A stretch of 64,000 nucleotides of DNA from Neocallimastix lanati (nom. inval.). Lineage: Eukaryota; Neocallimastigomycota; Neocallimastigomycetes; Neocallimastigales; Neocallimastigaceae. The stretch is taken from positions 1,340,501 through 1,404,500 of the forward strand of contig JACVTC010000030.1 of NCBI GenBank assembly GCA_016946835.1, written 5' to 3'. Positions 24,058 through 35,100 of this stretch are shown piece by piece. A program made the position numbers and the translations under genes. Positions within the stretch are counted from its first letter, which is position 1, and each line of letters begins with the position of its first letter. Under the pieces are notes generated by a model. That model had not been told where the DNA came from, ran no database searches, and saw nothing but the letters and a program-made list of their open reading frames with translations.

Positions 24058-26640
24058 AATCTTAAAGTAGAAAAATTAATTAAATCTAATTATTATAATC
24101 CTTTAAATAGAAAAACAAAAGATAAGGTGTATATATTTCTACCAGAAGAATCCTAAAAAAGTTTATATTACTGTGTATGAACTCAAAGAAGGTAATTTAC
24201 CTCGAAATAAAAAAATTTTCATAGAATATGAAGATGACATACTAACTACTAATAATAAAGGAGAATTAAATTCAAATATAATAGAAAAGATGAAAAATAA
24301 AAGTAATGATTTGTAAAATAAAAATATAATAAAAGAAATAAAAAAAAAAGTAAAAATTTATTAAATATAAAATTAATAAAAGAGATGAGAAATAAAAGTA
24401 AGATTTATTATATAAAATTATTATAAAAGAAATAAAAAATAAAAGTAAAAATCTATTATATCATCAGCATTAAAATAAAAGACAATTTTTATAAAAGATA
24501 TTATTGATATTGCAAAGTAATATAAAGAAAATCCAGAAAAAAAATAATCTTAAAAACGTATCAGAGACAATTAATGATATTTTAAATAGACCTATTTCTG
24601 CTGAAAATGAATATACACAATTAATAACAAAACTAAAAAAAAGAATACTTTAACTCTAAAAATTGTAATATTAAACCAAAAATCAATAAAAAATTTCAAA
24701 ATGTTGAAGTTTTAAACCATTTAGAAATATATTCATTTAATAAGTTGAGTGAAAAATATAAAAAAGGTTAAAGACATTTTATCTGAAACACTATTATTCT
24801 TAGAAAATTCGGAACCTTCCAATGACAATAAATTTATTTGGATATGAAGAAATTAAGGAAGATATGAATAAATTTTAAACAAAATGAAAAATCGATAACA
24901 ATTTGTTGAGAATGCAATTAATCATTTGATTTACTGAAGTAAATAATAATATTATATATATTGATGAAAATATAGTAAAAAATTATATATATACGATAAT
25001 ACTAAGAATAAATTAATCATTTACTACGCTAAAAAACATGATATTATTTTAAATAGAGATAATAGTACTGAAGTAGAGTATAGATTTAACTTAAAAGTAG
25101 GTTTAAATTTTGTTAGGAGATATCGTAATGAGCTTACAGGTATATTATTGAATTATTCCTTTGACCCAGCTTTATATATAGATTATAGTAAAATAGATTT
25201 AAGTAATAATATTGTTGAAAATACTCGATTATATAGAGAATTGGGAATTTTGAATTCAATATCCCCAAACAATATAAAATCATATCATGAATTTCATATG
25301 AATAATTATCGGAATTCAAAGATTCAGTTTATAGATTTAAAAATATTATAATTTTAATGTTAAAATAAGTATAAATGATTTTAAGGAGTTAGATTTGGTA
25401 TACTTAAGAATTAGATGAAATTAGTAAAGATGATTTTAAATATAAAACAATTGAATCCCCTGAGGAATTAAATAAAGCAAAAAAAAAAAAGAATATTATT
25501 ATAATATTTGTTATATTTCTTATAATTACTTAATTTTAAAGTATGGGGAAAAAAAAGATTCAAAAAATAATATTCCTCTTTAAATAAAAAATGAAATCAT
25601 TGAATTTATTGAAATTTTAGCTAAGGCATTGTCAAAATGAATTTTATTTTACAGAAATTTTTCAATTTATAAAAAGGAATCAAAAAATGACAGATATCAT
25701 AAATGTTCACCTGAAAATTTGAGACCAATTATAAAACTTCTATTAACCGAATACCTATCACTCATCGATGGTTATCTAGATATTATACACCAAATTAATG
25801 ATGAATGTTTTGGTTTTTCTGAGGATAATCCTGTACCTTCATAATATAAATTAAATAGTAAAGAATTAAATAAATACTATAAACTAAATAGATCCAAAAA
25901 TTATTATAAGAAATAATATTTATGAAACCCTTTATTCATTAATAACTGGAGGGTATGTCATATTCTTAATATAATGAATATGAAACAATATTTAAATATT
26001 CTGATTATAAAGGTATTGAACCAATTATAAATTACATTACTAATTTGCTAAGTTTTTTTTTTTTATTTTTTTATTTTTTTTTTATTTATTTCCGGTGTGT
26101 ACCGCCCTATAACCTCCCTCAAGACATTGGAATATTAAGGTAGTCACAACACTTTGGTGGATATAGTCCCTACTGGACAGCCTTACTATTTATTCAGAAT
26201 TGGCGCTCTAGCCATGCATATTACTGCTGAGATTTTCTAGCACGATTTTTCTCGGAATGCTTTTTCGGTAAGTAAACAATTATATTTTTGCTACTAAAAA
26301 ATACATTAGCATTAATAATCAAGAAAGGAAAATAGATTATGCAAAAGAGAAAATATACTATGAAGATGAAAATAGTGTGTCCTTAGGGAAGCACGAAGAA
26401 AAAGCATATTTATTTCTGATAAAAATGATGAAAATTCTTTTGATATTGAAAACAAAGATTATGCTATTCCAAAAAAAAAATAAAAAATGTTTATATTGTT
26501 TCTAATGAAAAGAAATTAAATGAAAATTTACTTCCAGTAAAAGAAGAAATTTTAGTCAACTATGGAAATATCTATGATATAGTTTCTATTAATAATAAAA
26601 GAGAATTATAAATAATAAATAATAATAATCAATTAAATAT
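24058..26640 (+). pseudogene. Unidentified degenerate coding remnant
   Basis: The base composition is richer in coding-like codons than the spacers, but stops and frameshifts interrupt every frame. Readable pieces include KLGEKEFIIFKDTEEKI (about 24005), KVYITVYELKEGNLP (about 24158), FDPALYIDYSKIDLSNNIVE (about 25159), YLSLIDGYLDIIHQINDE (about 25755) and NVYIVSNEKKLNENLLPVKE (about 26488). The 24158 and 26488 pieces look like copies of one domain. I do not recognise the family. It could be a dead host gene with repeated domains, or cargo of an old element. A GC-rich insert interrupts it at about 26085-26275. Confidence 0.4.
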
Positions 26641-27148
26641 AATATGATAAGTATTAGTTTTGATATAAAATAGAAATTAAATTTTTATTTAATAATAAAT
26701 TAATATTTAATAATAAATGAAATAACAACATAATTGTATTAAAATTATTTTGAAAATATTGAAGTATATTATTAATCATAATAGTGTGATATAGAATAGT
26801 ATCGTAAAAGTTAATTAATTAAATATTATAATATTATACTAAACTATTAAATATAAAGTTATTAGATATTAAACTATTTATAATAAAAATAATTTTAAGA
26901 AATGTTTTTATCTTTTTTTAAAGACTTGGATTAAGTACTATATATATTATAATAGTTTTCCAAGTTTTTATTTTAATTCCCATGTATATTTTTTTATATT
27001 TCTTTATTACTCTTTTATTATTATTTAAAGTTTTTACTTTTCATATATATATTTCTGAATTTTTAAAACTTTATTTAATAATAATTAATTTAAATGAAAT
27101 AATTTATAATTTATAATTGTTACACATAAAAGAAATACATATATATTA

Positions 27149-27180
<32 letters not shown>

Positions 27181-27473
27181 TCTATTATTTGTTTGTAAAA
27201 TGTTTTAAAATAACAAATATTAAACTAAATACTGAAAAAAAAGGAAAATTTAAATATATATTAAAAAAAGATACTCAAATAATATATTAACATATACAAT
27301 TAATATATAAATAATATTATAATAATTTATAAATACTTAATACTTTTGTTTAACATTTATTGAATTTATTCATTTACTTAGTATGATTAATAATATTATA
27401 TAAGAGAATGGTCCATTATATAATTAAGTTTTTTTTTTTTTATCTTGTAAAATATGAAATATATATTTTTTAT
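26641..27473. other. AT-rich spacer
   Basis: No gene was seen. A poly(T) run of about 25 bases lies near 27150-27175. The right end contains the 3' UTR of the lipase gene, whose stop is at 27474. Confidence 0.5.
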
Positions 27474-30400
27474 TTATCCAAATGATTTTCTTTTACACAT
27501 TTTATTTAAAGTTGACATTGTATTATCCATACTATGACAACCTGCTATTTTTTCATCATCACATTCAATATTAATAATTTCTCCAATTTGAGAATCGACT
27601 ATAGTAACAGGATCCCTCAATGGTACTACATTAATAAAATTATCTATTAAATTTTGAGGAACGAAATCATAAGATCGATAAGAATAACCGAGACCTGGTG
27701 CAGAAAATTCAATTCCTGGAATTTCAAGCCGAGCAGAAACAATCCCTACGGTTCCTCCCCCTAATGAATGGCCTGTAAGATATATTTTATCAAATGTGTT
27801 ATTGGATTTTAAAAACTCCACATGGTCAATGACATCTTGAAAATACAAAATGTTCTTTTTAATTGAAAATTTGTTATCAATAAGCCTGACGGCAAATGAA
27901 AATGCATCTCGGGGCCAAAATTTGGAAAATGTTCCAAAAAATCCCGATAATTCTAGAAGAACTGAGGTACTCCATAAATAGACATCTTGAAAAGCATCTT
28001 CTAATGTAACAGTTCCTCGAACTCCAACTACAACTATATTTCTGGCAGGAAACACAAAATCAACATATTGTACACCATAAGGATTAGTAATAGTATTATC
28101 TTTAATTTCAAAATCATCATAGATTAAAGGCATTGTATTATTATCATATATTTTAGTGCAATATGCATCGGATATGCTTTGTCCGTTGGAAGAGGTAATA
28201 TTAGTACATTGAATATACTCTATTGTATCAATGTTTTCATTTTCTGAGGTATAGATACAATTGAATGAATCATCAAAAATATCATTAATCGTTATTAAGG
28301 GTAAGTTGTCAAAGTAAGAACATTCAAACTTTTGATTAGAACTATATGGCTTATGAACAGTATTATATGAATCGCCATTCAAATCATCCACAAAGCTACA
28401 ATTACAATATGTAGTAAATTTATTTTCATATAATTTTGAATAGTTTTCATCTTTAATATTAATATTATTACTATTAGGATTATTATTGCTACTACTGTTA
28501 TTGTTGTAGTTATTTTCAATATTATCATACATAGAACAGGAACATATTGAATTTTTTATAGCCCTCTTTTCATTGAATTTAGTCATTACATTCTTTATAT
28601 CTTCTCCATAACTAGCAGAAGCAATAGCAGCGAAATCATTAATATACAAATCATCATAATTTATATAGCAAAATAATGGTTTAGCATTATAACTATTTTG
28701 ATTTGTTACCTGTAACTCAATTTCTTCTTCTTTAGATTTATCTACAAAATTTATACCACCAATGAATACACCCAAAAACAATAAAAATATCAAAATTAAC
28801 AAAATAATTTTTCTTATATTTAATTTCCTTTTCTTTATATAATTATCTATTAATTTTTCAATTTCTTCATTTTCATTTTTGTTTTCTTCTTTTCCACTTT
28901 TGTCTTCTTCTTTTCCATTTTTGTTTTCTTCTTTTTCATTTTTGTCTTCTTCTTTTCCATTTTTGTTTTCTTCTTTTTCATTGATATTTTCAGTAGAAGG
29001 GAAAATATTATAACGACGTTCATATGGTAGATTTGGAACGATCTTTAATGAATCATAAAAATAAAGACCTATGAATAATAATATATATAAATCAATTTGT
29101 ATATTTTTAATACAAATAACCACTAAAAAAACAGAACCAACAATAAATCGAACGATCCAATATGAAATAATAGTTAAAGAAGTTCTAGTTGGTACTTTAG
29201 TAAGCCAATCAAAAATAAATTTATATATAAATTCAAATAATATTTCAACTCCTAAAAATGATATAACCCATCTTAAATTAGTATTTACATTATATCTCTT
29301 TGATTTATCGTTATTAATACCATCAATATTGTTGAAATCTTTATATCTTCCATTTTGTATGATAATTAATATAACTATATATAATACTAATTTTATAATT
29401 TTGAAAACAAAAATAATTATTTGATATATAAATTCTGATAATATATCTACAAACCATATAGAAGTTGCTTTCTTTAAAAAATACGGTATTGTTCTCAATC
29501 TGGCTATAATCTCTTTTTTTTTGTTTTCATCATTTTCATTTTCAATTTCATTATTTTTAACATATAAATGATTTACAACATCTATTAATACATAACTTTC
29601 TTTAAAAATTTTTTTTACATCACTTTCTTTAAAAATTTTTTTTACTTCATTGTCAAAGTTATTTGTTCTTTTCTTTTGTAATTTATCATTAACTTCTTTA
29701 AAATAATTAGGTTTGTATTTGACATAAATTTTATAATAATAGAGTTCTTTAAAAATAAACGCTACAGGGACAACTATAAAAATAATAAAGCCAATGCTTA
29801 TATATATATATATATTCAATTTTAAATAAAATTTTTTTGAAATAAATTTATATATTAGAAAAAAGATAAGAATTGGGCATAAATCCTGGAATAATGTCAT
29901 AATTAAATTCATTGGAAAATCAAACATTACACAAATATTTTTTCCAGTAGAAATAGCATATATTTTCTTTGTATAATTCTTCAATATTTCATTATCATTA
30001 TTACCTTCATATTTTTTTAAAGTTCTGTAGAATACTACATAATAGTTAATATGAAATAAAAAATTTAATATAATAATAGCTAAAGAGCTGATAACAACAA
30101 ATAATAAACTTATCCAACCGATAACTTTTGTTAATCCATAAAAAAGAGTTAATATAAAACTCAAAGTAAAAATAATTACACTACAAGAGATCATAATGAT
30201 CCAGAAACAAGTATTTTTACAACGTTCAATGCTTCTAAATATATCAACAAAGAATTTTTCCTTCATAGGATAAAAAATGTATGAAATATATTTTAGATAG
30301 GTTTTCCATAACGATCTTACAGTTCTCCATATTACATCATAAAATAATAAAATGAAGATTACACACCAAATTGTTCCAACCGTTTCTAATTCATAACAAG

Positions 30401-30751
30401 AGTAAGCAATATTAACGACTAAACAAAGTGCAATAATATTTATAAATAACATTCCAGAAGTAATAAATAGTAAGGCTAGAAATTTTATTGAACCATTTAT
30501 CAAATTTAAATATGTTAAATGAATATTGCTATTAATTTTTCTATTTATTAGTGATATAGAACTTCCTGTAACAATATTTTTATTTATAGCTGGGATATTT
30601 GTAATTTCGATGTTATCATTTTCATTTCTACCTTCATTGGGTGTTGATACTGAATCACTAATAAAAATAATTAAAAAAAAAATTCTTGTGAATCAAATTA
30701 TTTAAAGCTAATTTTAAGAAATATTATAACTTTGTCTCTTTACCTTGCCAT
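27474..30751 (-). CDS. Polytopic membrane protein with C-terminal class 3 lipase domain
   Basis: Two exons: 30751-30744 (ATGGCAAG) and 30657-27474. They total 3192 nt, 1063 residues. The 8-nt first exon is inferred because the large exon opens at a TTTATTAG acceptor in phase 2. ATG GCA AG followed by the donor GTAAAGAG gives the only in-phase ATG nearby. Residues about 55-640 contain some ten to twelve hydrophobic helices, split by charged loops. A Lys/Glu repeat (NGKEEDKNEKEENK type, coded at about 28886-28985) precedes the last helix. The C-terminal 420 residues include Cys pairs (CSCSMYD, CNCSFVDD) and then an alpha/beta-hydrolase: VVVGVRGTVTLEDAF, the nucleophile elbow TGHSLGGG with Ser967, LRDPV with Asp1018, and GCHSMDN with His1044. 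These form the class 3 lipase triad. The architecture recalls sn-1 diacylglycerol lipases, which also combine membrane helices with this domain but have only four helices. Confidence 0.88.
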
Positions 30752-31002
30752 TCATTAAATATATAAATGTAATTACCTTTGTTAACTTTTTCTTTTTTTA
30801 AAAAAAAATACTAATATTATTGAATGTTTATTAATAAAAAATATTTAATTAGTAAGTTTTAAATTTAATATTAAAAAATGAAGAAAAAAAAGTTCTTAGG
30901 AAATAAGTTTAATATTTTTTAAAATGAAAATACTTGAAATTTATATCAACTTTTAATTTTATACTTAAAAATAATATTAAATATTTAATAAACAAAAAAT
31001 TC

Positions 31003-31033
<31 letters not shown>

Positions 31034-31856
31034 CATAAACTTTAAATATTTCCTTATATATATCAATAAAGGAATTATAATATTATATATTAATTATATT
31101 ATTAACAAAGAAAGATATATTTATATAATTATATATTTTAACTTTATATATGAAAATATTTACTTTAGAAATTGTAACATAAATTTCTATTTTATATTTA
31201 TGACTTTTAAATAATATATATATATATTTAATTATTTTTTTAAAATCTTAATTAGTATATATATTTTAACAAAGCAGAAATTAATAAATTAATATATTTT
31301 TGACTCAATAAAATTGAATTATTATGATTATTTTTTCTTTCAACTTAATAAATAAATAACTAAATAAATGAATAAAATATAACTAAACAACAAATCAAGT
31401 TTTCTTTCTTTAAAAAATTATTTTTTAAAAATTAAACTATTAACAAGAAAAATAAACTATTATAGTCCTTAACTTTTTATATATATGTAATAAGAACAGT
31501 TAAGGTGAAGATGATAAAAATTTTAAACTTTTTATCATTATTTTATTGATATATATTATAAGTATTTATGATTCTTTTATAGCATTTATCATTAGAAATA
31601 TAAAATAATAATAAAATTTTAACTATGGATAAAATTAAAAGGGTTAGTTTAAATTTATTTCTTTCAAATCTATTTCGCAATTGTGCATTAAATATTTATA
31701 AATGTATTAAAAAAAACTTTATGTAAATCCTTAAATAAAAATTAAAAATTTAATATATCATAAAATAAATATTTTATATTATCTTTTTAAAAAATATTTA
31801 TTATTTTTATATTTTTTTTTAATTATGTACAATATTTATTTATTTATTTTTTTTAT
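30752..31856. other. AT-rich spacer
   Basis: Upstream region of the lipase gene and left flank of the intact retroelement. It contains a poly(A) run at about 31006-31033 and no convincing open frame. The segment 31730-31856 is related to 37660-37850 on the other side of the element. Confidence 0.5.
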
Positions 31857-31904
<48 letters not shown>

Positions 31905-31906
31905 AT
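31857..31906. repeat. (AAAT)n microsatellite at the retroelement insertion site
   Basis: About twelve AAAT units end exactly at the 5' LTR. The last five bases, TAAAT, match the five bases after the 3' LTR and form the target-site duplication. Confidence 0.85.
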
Positions 31907-32140
31907 TGTTAACTTTATTAATATAAAGTTATATTCTAGCTTAGGTTTAATAAAATATTAAATTAAATTATATTAAATACATTGTAATTTTAAATTAAAT
32001 ATAAATTAATATGTATCTAGAACAAGCCACAATTAAATATAAATACATGTAATTTTCTCTGTACTTTAAATCTTTGTTAACCATTTATTTATATTCTATA
32101 AATAATAAATTTATATTAATTAATAAAACAAATTTTAATA
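31907..32140 (+). repeat. 5' LTR of intact copia element
   Basis: Direct repeat of 234 bp, identical to 37317-37550. It starts TGTTAACTTT and ends CAAATTTTAATA. It should carry the promoter and the poly(A) site. No TATA box can be singled out, because the sequence is almost entirely A/T. Confidence 0.95.
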
Positions 32141-32157
32141 GATTAAGAGTCTCAAGC
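32141..32157 (+). other. Primer-binding site, matching the anticodon arm of tRNA-Lys(CUU)
   Basis: GATTAAGAGTCTCAAGC begins at the first base after the LTR. Its complement, GCTTGAGACTCTTAATC, matches the anticodon stem-loop of eukaryotic tRNA-Lys(CUU), whose conserved core is GACTCTTAATC, and not the 3' acceptor end of a tRNA. This fits half-tRNA priming as known for Drosophila copia with initiator tRNA-Met. The remainder of the untranslated leader is only 8 bases. Confidence 0.7.
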
Positions 32158-32165
32158 AACCGAAA

Positions 32166-35100
32166 ATGTCTGACAGCGCTGAATGTTTCGTTTACAAGGG
32201 TTCCAACTTCAAAATGTGGAAAAAGCTACTCATTAACATTTTGAAAGCCAAAGATCTCTCTGATTACGCCACAACCAATATTTTCAATGAAACCAATAGA
32301 GACCATGAAAACTTTGGGGAAATTGATAAAAACAACTCAAAGGTTGTTGCTATTATTATCAAGTCTGTGGATGAATCAATTTATCAAGATATTGAGGATC
32401 TAGAATCTGCTTTTGACATGATCAGGAAACTGGAAGATATTAACCAAGAAGCAGATGAACTAATTGTAGAAAAATTAATAAAGAAACTGAAAATTATGAA
32501 GCCTCGAAACTATATGGAAGTTTTAAAATGTTTATCTGACATGTTAAACACTTTTAACAAACTTAAAACCGCCAATTACGATATGAGTGAAAATGACAAG
32601 ATCCAATATATGTTCAAGGCGCTACCAAAGGAATTACAAATTGCTTTCCTGCCTGAACCTGGTAAAACAGCAGAAGAGTATTATGATCTCATCAAATCAA
32701 GAAATATATTTATTAGATGCATGAATGAACAAAAAATAATCAAGCCACAAATTAACCATAATAATCGTAACAATTATAATAACTACGATGATCCCATGGA
32801 TTTAGACCTAGTATTTAACAGAAATAATAGGTATAAAAGCCACAGACAAAATAATTCTCAACGAAGAATTCCAAATAAATACTGCCATATTTGTAACCAA
32901 CGTGGTCATTTAACAAGTGAATGCCATTACAACGGGAGAACAAACGGAACCATGAATCAAACTAAATTTAATAATAATAATAATAATGACTATAATAACA
33001 GATTTAATAACAATAATTATAATAATAATAAATTTAATAACAATTATGATAAAAATAATAATAAAAATTATAAAAATAATAATAAAAATTATAATAAAAA
33101 TTATAAAAATCGTAATAATTATATTAATAACATTGAAAATAGCAATTTACCTGTTGATTGTGATGATGACATAAATTATGAACATTTAAGTCACATGATT
33201 AACAATAGTCTTGATAGTGTTGAATTTTTAAATAACTTAAATAAATCTACTCATAACCTTAATAATTATAAAAATGATAAAAATAAATTAAATAAAAATT
33301 TTAATAATAATCTTAATAATTATGAAAGTAAAAATAATAATTTACATAAAGAACTTAATAATGATATAAATTACACTAATAATACTAATTATATTAATAA
33401 TTATGATAACAATAACAATTGCCCTACTAATGACAACAACGAATCAACTTGGATCTATGATTCTGGTGCAATTGTTCATATTACTAATGACCGAAGTTTA
33501 TTAACTAACTTTAAAAAATACAAAATTAATTTAACATGTGCCAACAATTCTGAAATGGAATTCGAGGGATTTGGTACATACAAAGGCTCAATTAACGGTT
33601 ATGACATTACTTTAAGTAAAGTATTTTATTCTAGGCACGCAAACAAAAATTTAATTAGTGGTATACAATTTGCCTACACTGAACTAATATCAATTACTAA
33701 ACTTATTAACAATGAGCCACATCTTATCATTACGGATAATGATAATAATATTATTAATACTTATAGGTCAATTGATGGAAGAAACACATTTAGAATCAAA
33801 ATAAACAATAAATATAATAACTTAATTATGAACACCGATAATGATAATCTTTGGCATAGAAGACTTGGTCACTTCTACCACAAAGATTTATCAAAATTTA
33901 TAAAGGAACACACCACAAGTCATAATAACAATGACAATAATTGTATTACTTGTGGAATAGCTAAAATGAAAAGGTTACCTCACAACAGGGTAACTCCTAA
34001 AGCTACCAAGTTATTAGATGTTATCCACTCCGACATTGTTGGTCCTTTCCCGGATTCATTTTTTGGTTTTAAATTCATCATTACTTTCATTGATGAATTC
34101 TCTAGGAAAGCCTGGATTTTTACTATGAAAAGAAAATCAGATGCCATCGATATTATTATTAATTTTTTCAAATATTTAAATAATCTTTTTCCAAATTATA
34201 AAATTACTAATTTCAAATCGGACCAAGGAAAAGAATATTGTAGTAGAAGAGTCAACAAATTCTGTAAAAAGAATGGTATTAGAAAACTCTATTCTCCTCC
34301 AAGAAATCCTCAAAATAATGGAATTGCTGAACGATTTAATCAAACCATTCTTTATTCCCTAAAATGTTTATTAAGCTGGAGTAAACTCAACATTAAATTT
34401 TGGGATTTTGCTATACGTTATTCAAAATATCTTTATAATCTTACTCCTCATTCAGGAATAAATAATCAAATTCCCAATGAAGTATTTTATGGTACTCCAA
34501 TTCATGTTAATCATATTAAAGTTTTTGGATGCATCGCTTATTATAAGGATTTCTCTCCCAAGAAAGGAAAATTAGATCCTAACGCCAAAAAGGGTTTTTT
34601 CTTAGGTTTCAGTAATGATTCTAATTATTATTTAATAATGGACTATAATAATTTTTCTCTACATCAAGTAAGAGAAGTATTATTTCAAGAAGACACCCCT
34701 TCCTGCATTACTAAAGATATTACAAAAAGAATTTCGCCTTATGTTAAAGACAATAATAATAAATTAAATTTATGCTTAGATTTATCTTTTATCAACAATT
34801 TATTAAGCAATTATACAAATAATAATATACATAATAATAATAATATCAACAACAATTATGACAATAATGACGATAATTATTTTATTCCTGACAATAATAA
34901 TATCATTAATATTCCTGATAATCCACCTAATAATATTAATATTCATAATAATATTCCTAATAATGATATTCATAATAATAATTATAATAATAATTCTCCT
35001 GATGATTATAATGTTAATAATAATAACTTTAACAATAATTTAAATATTGATAATTATAATATTTCAGATCAAAATAATAATAATAATTTTTCATATCAAA

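Noticed and set aside
26090-26120. Small-subunit rRNA fragment (CGGTGTGTAC resembles the antisense of the 3' SSU region)
   Set aside because: Only ten bases match and the flanking sequence does not continue as rRNA on either strand.
29071-29424. 117-codon plus-strand frame
   Set aside because: It is antisense to the membrane domain of the lipase gene and has no features of its own.
30501-30503. Start of the lipase protein at 30503
   Set aside because: The codon there is TTG, not ATG, and the frame continues upstream for 51 codons to a splice acceptor, so the true start is earlier.
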